From contig CANPWS010000087.1 of assembly GCA_947584955.1 (NCBI GenBank), positions 1 through 5,338 of the forward strand: a DNA stretch of 5,338 bases, in the 5' to 3' direction. Every line of letters starts with the position of its first letter. Within the stretch, counting starts at the first letter, position 1. Source of the DNA: an uncultured Bacilli bacterium. Lineage in GTDB: Bacteria; Bacillota_I; Bacilli_A; RF39; UBA660. Below the pieces are notes generated by a model, which was not told where the DNA came from, ran no database searches, and was given only the letters and a program-made list of their open reading frames with translations. The translations under genes were made by a program, and so were the position numbers. Shown here piece after piece: positions 5,297 through 5,338 of this stretch.

Positions 5297-5332
5297 AAAA
5301 GAAATTGCTAAGCATTTGGCGATTTCTTTTTT
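5297..5332 (+). terminator. Strong intrinsic terminator after the exported-protein gene
   Basis: A 15-bp stem pairs 5297-5311 with 5316-5330 around a GCAT loop, with two G-U wobbles (U5306-G5321 and U5309-G5318). The right arm runs into a T-tract at 5327-5332. It begins 9 bases after the TAA stop. As the left arm is A-rich, the hairpin could also act weakly on the opposite strand. Confidence 0.85.
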
Positions 5333-5338
5333 CTTTGC

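Overview
The window is very AT-rich, with short intergenic gaps, strong AGGAGG-type ribosome binding sites and the standard code (TGG for Trp, TGA as stop). Together with a Gram-positive-type split polysaccharide co-polymerase and tyrosine kinase, this points to a low-GC Bacillota relative, probably an uncultured gut-type Bacilli or Clostridia lineage. The taxonomic call is inference from gene content and composition only.

Layout. Positions 1-782 hold the 3' part of mtaB, a tRNA methylthiotransferase. A 146-base intergenic region follows with a TTAACTTT direct repeat (11-bp period) and a promoter. It drives a compact operon: cpsC (membrane modulator, 929-1606), cpsD (tyrosine kinase, 1617-2402) and cpsB (Mn-dependent phosphotyrosine phosphatase, 2386-3192, GTG start overlapping cpsD). 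These three form the phospho-regulatory module of a capsule or exopolysaccharide locus: CpsC activates CpsD, CpsD phosphorylates its own C-terminal tyrosine cluster, and CpsB removes the phosphates.

The biosynthetic part that should follow is in ruins. From 3185 the start of an initiating sugar transferase is recognisable, but within about 210 bases it breaks into three reading frames and ends in the family's C-terminal block, so most of the gene is deleted. From 3397 to about 3806 is a second coding relic full of stops, which I cannot assign. Around 3883-3949 there is a possible relic of the start of an NAD-dependent epimerase. The regulatory genes upstream are intact, so the locus looks like a phospho-regulatory module that has outlived its adjacent biosynthesis genes, or whose targets lie elsewhere.

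Beyond the relics are an intact VanZ-family membrane protein (3961-4470) whose stop codon lies inside its own terminator hairpin, a 39-residue single-pass membrane microprotein (4526-4645), and a 177-residue exported protein (4754-5287) with a signal peptide and a C-terminal membrane anchor preceded by IKETG, resembling a degenerate sortase signal. The last gene has a good promoter, another 11-bp-spaced TTAACA-like repeat upstream, and a strong terminator.
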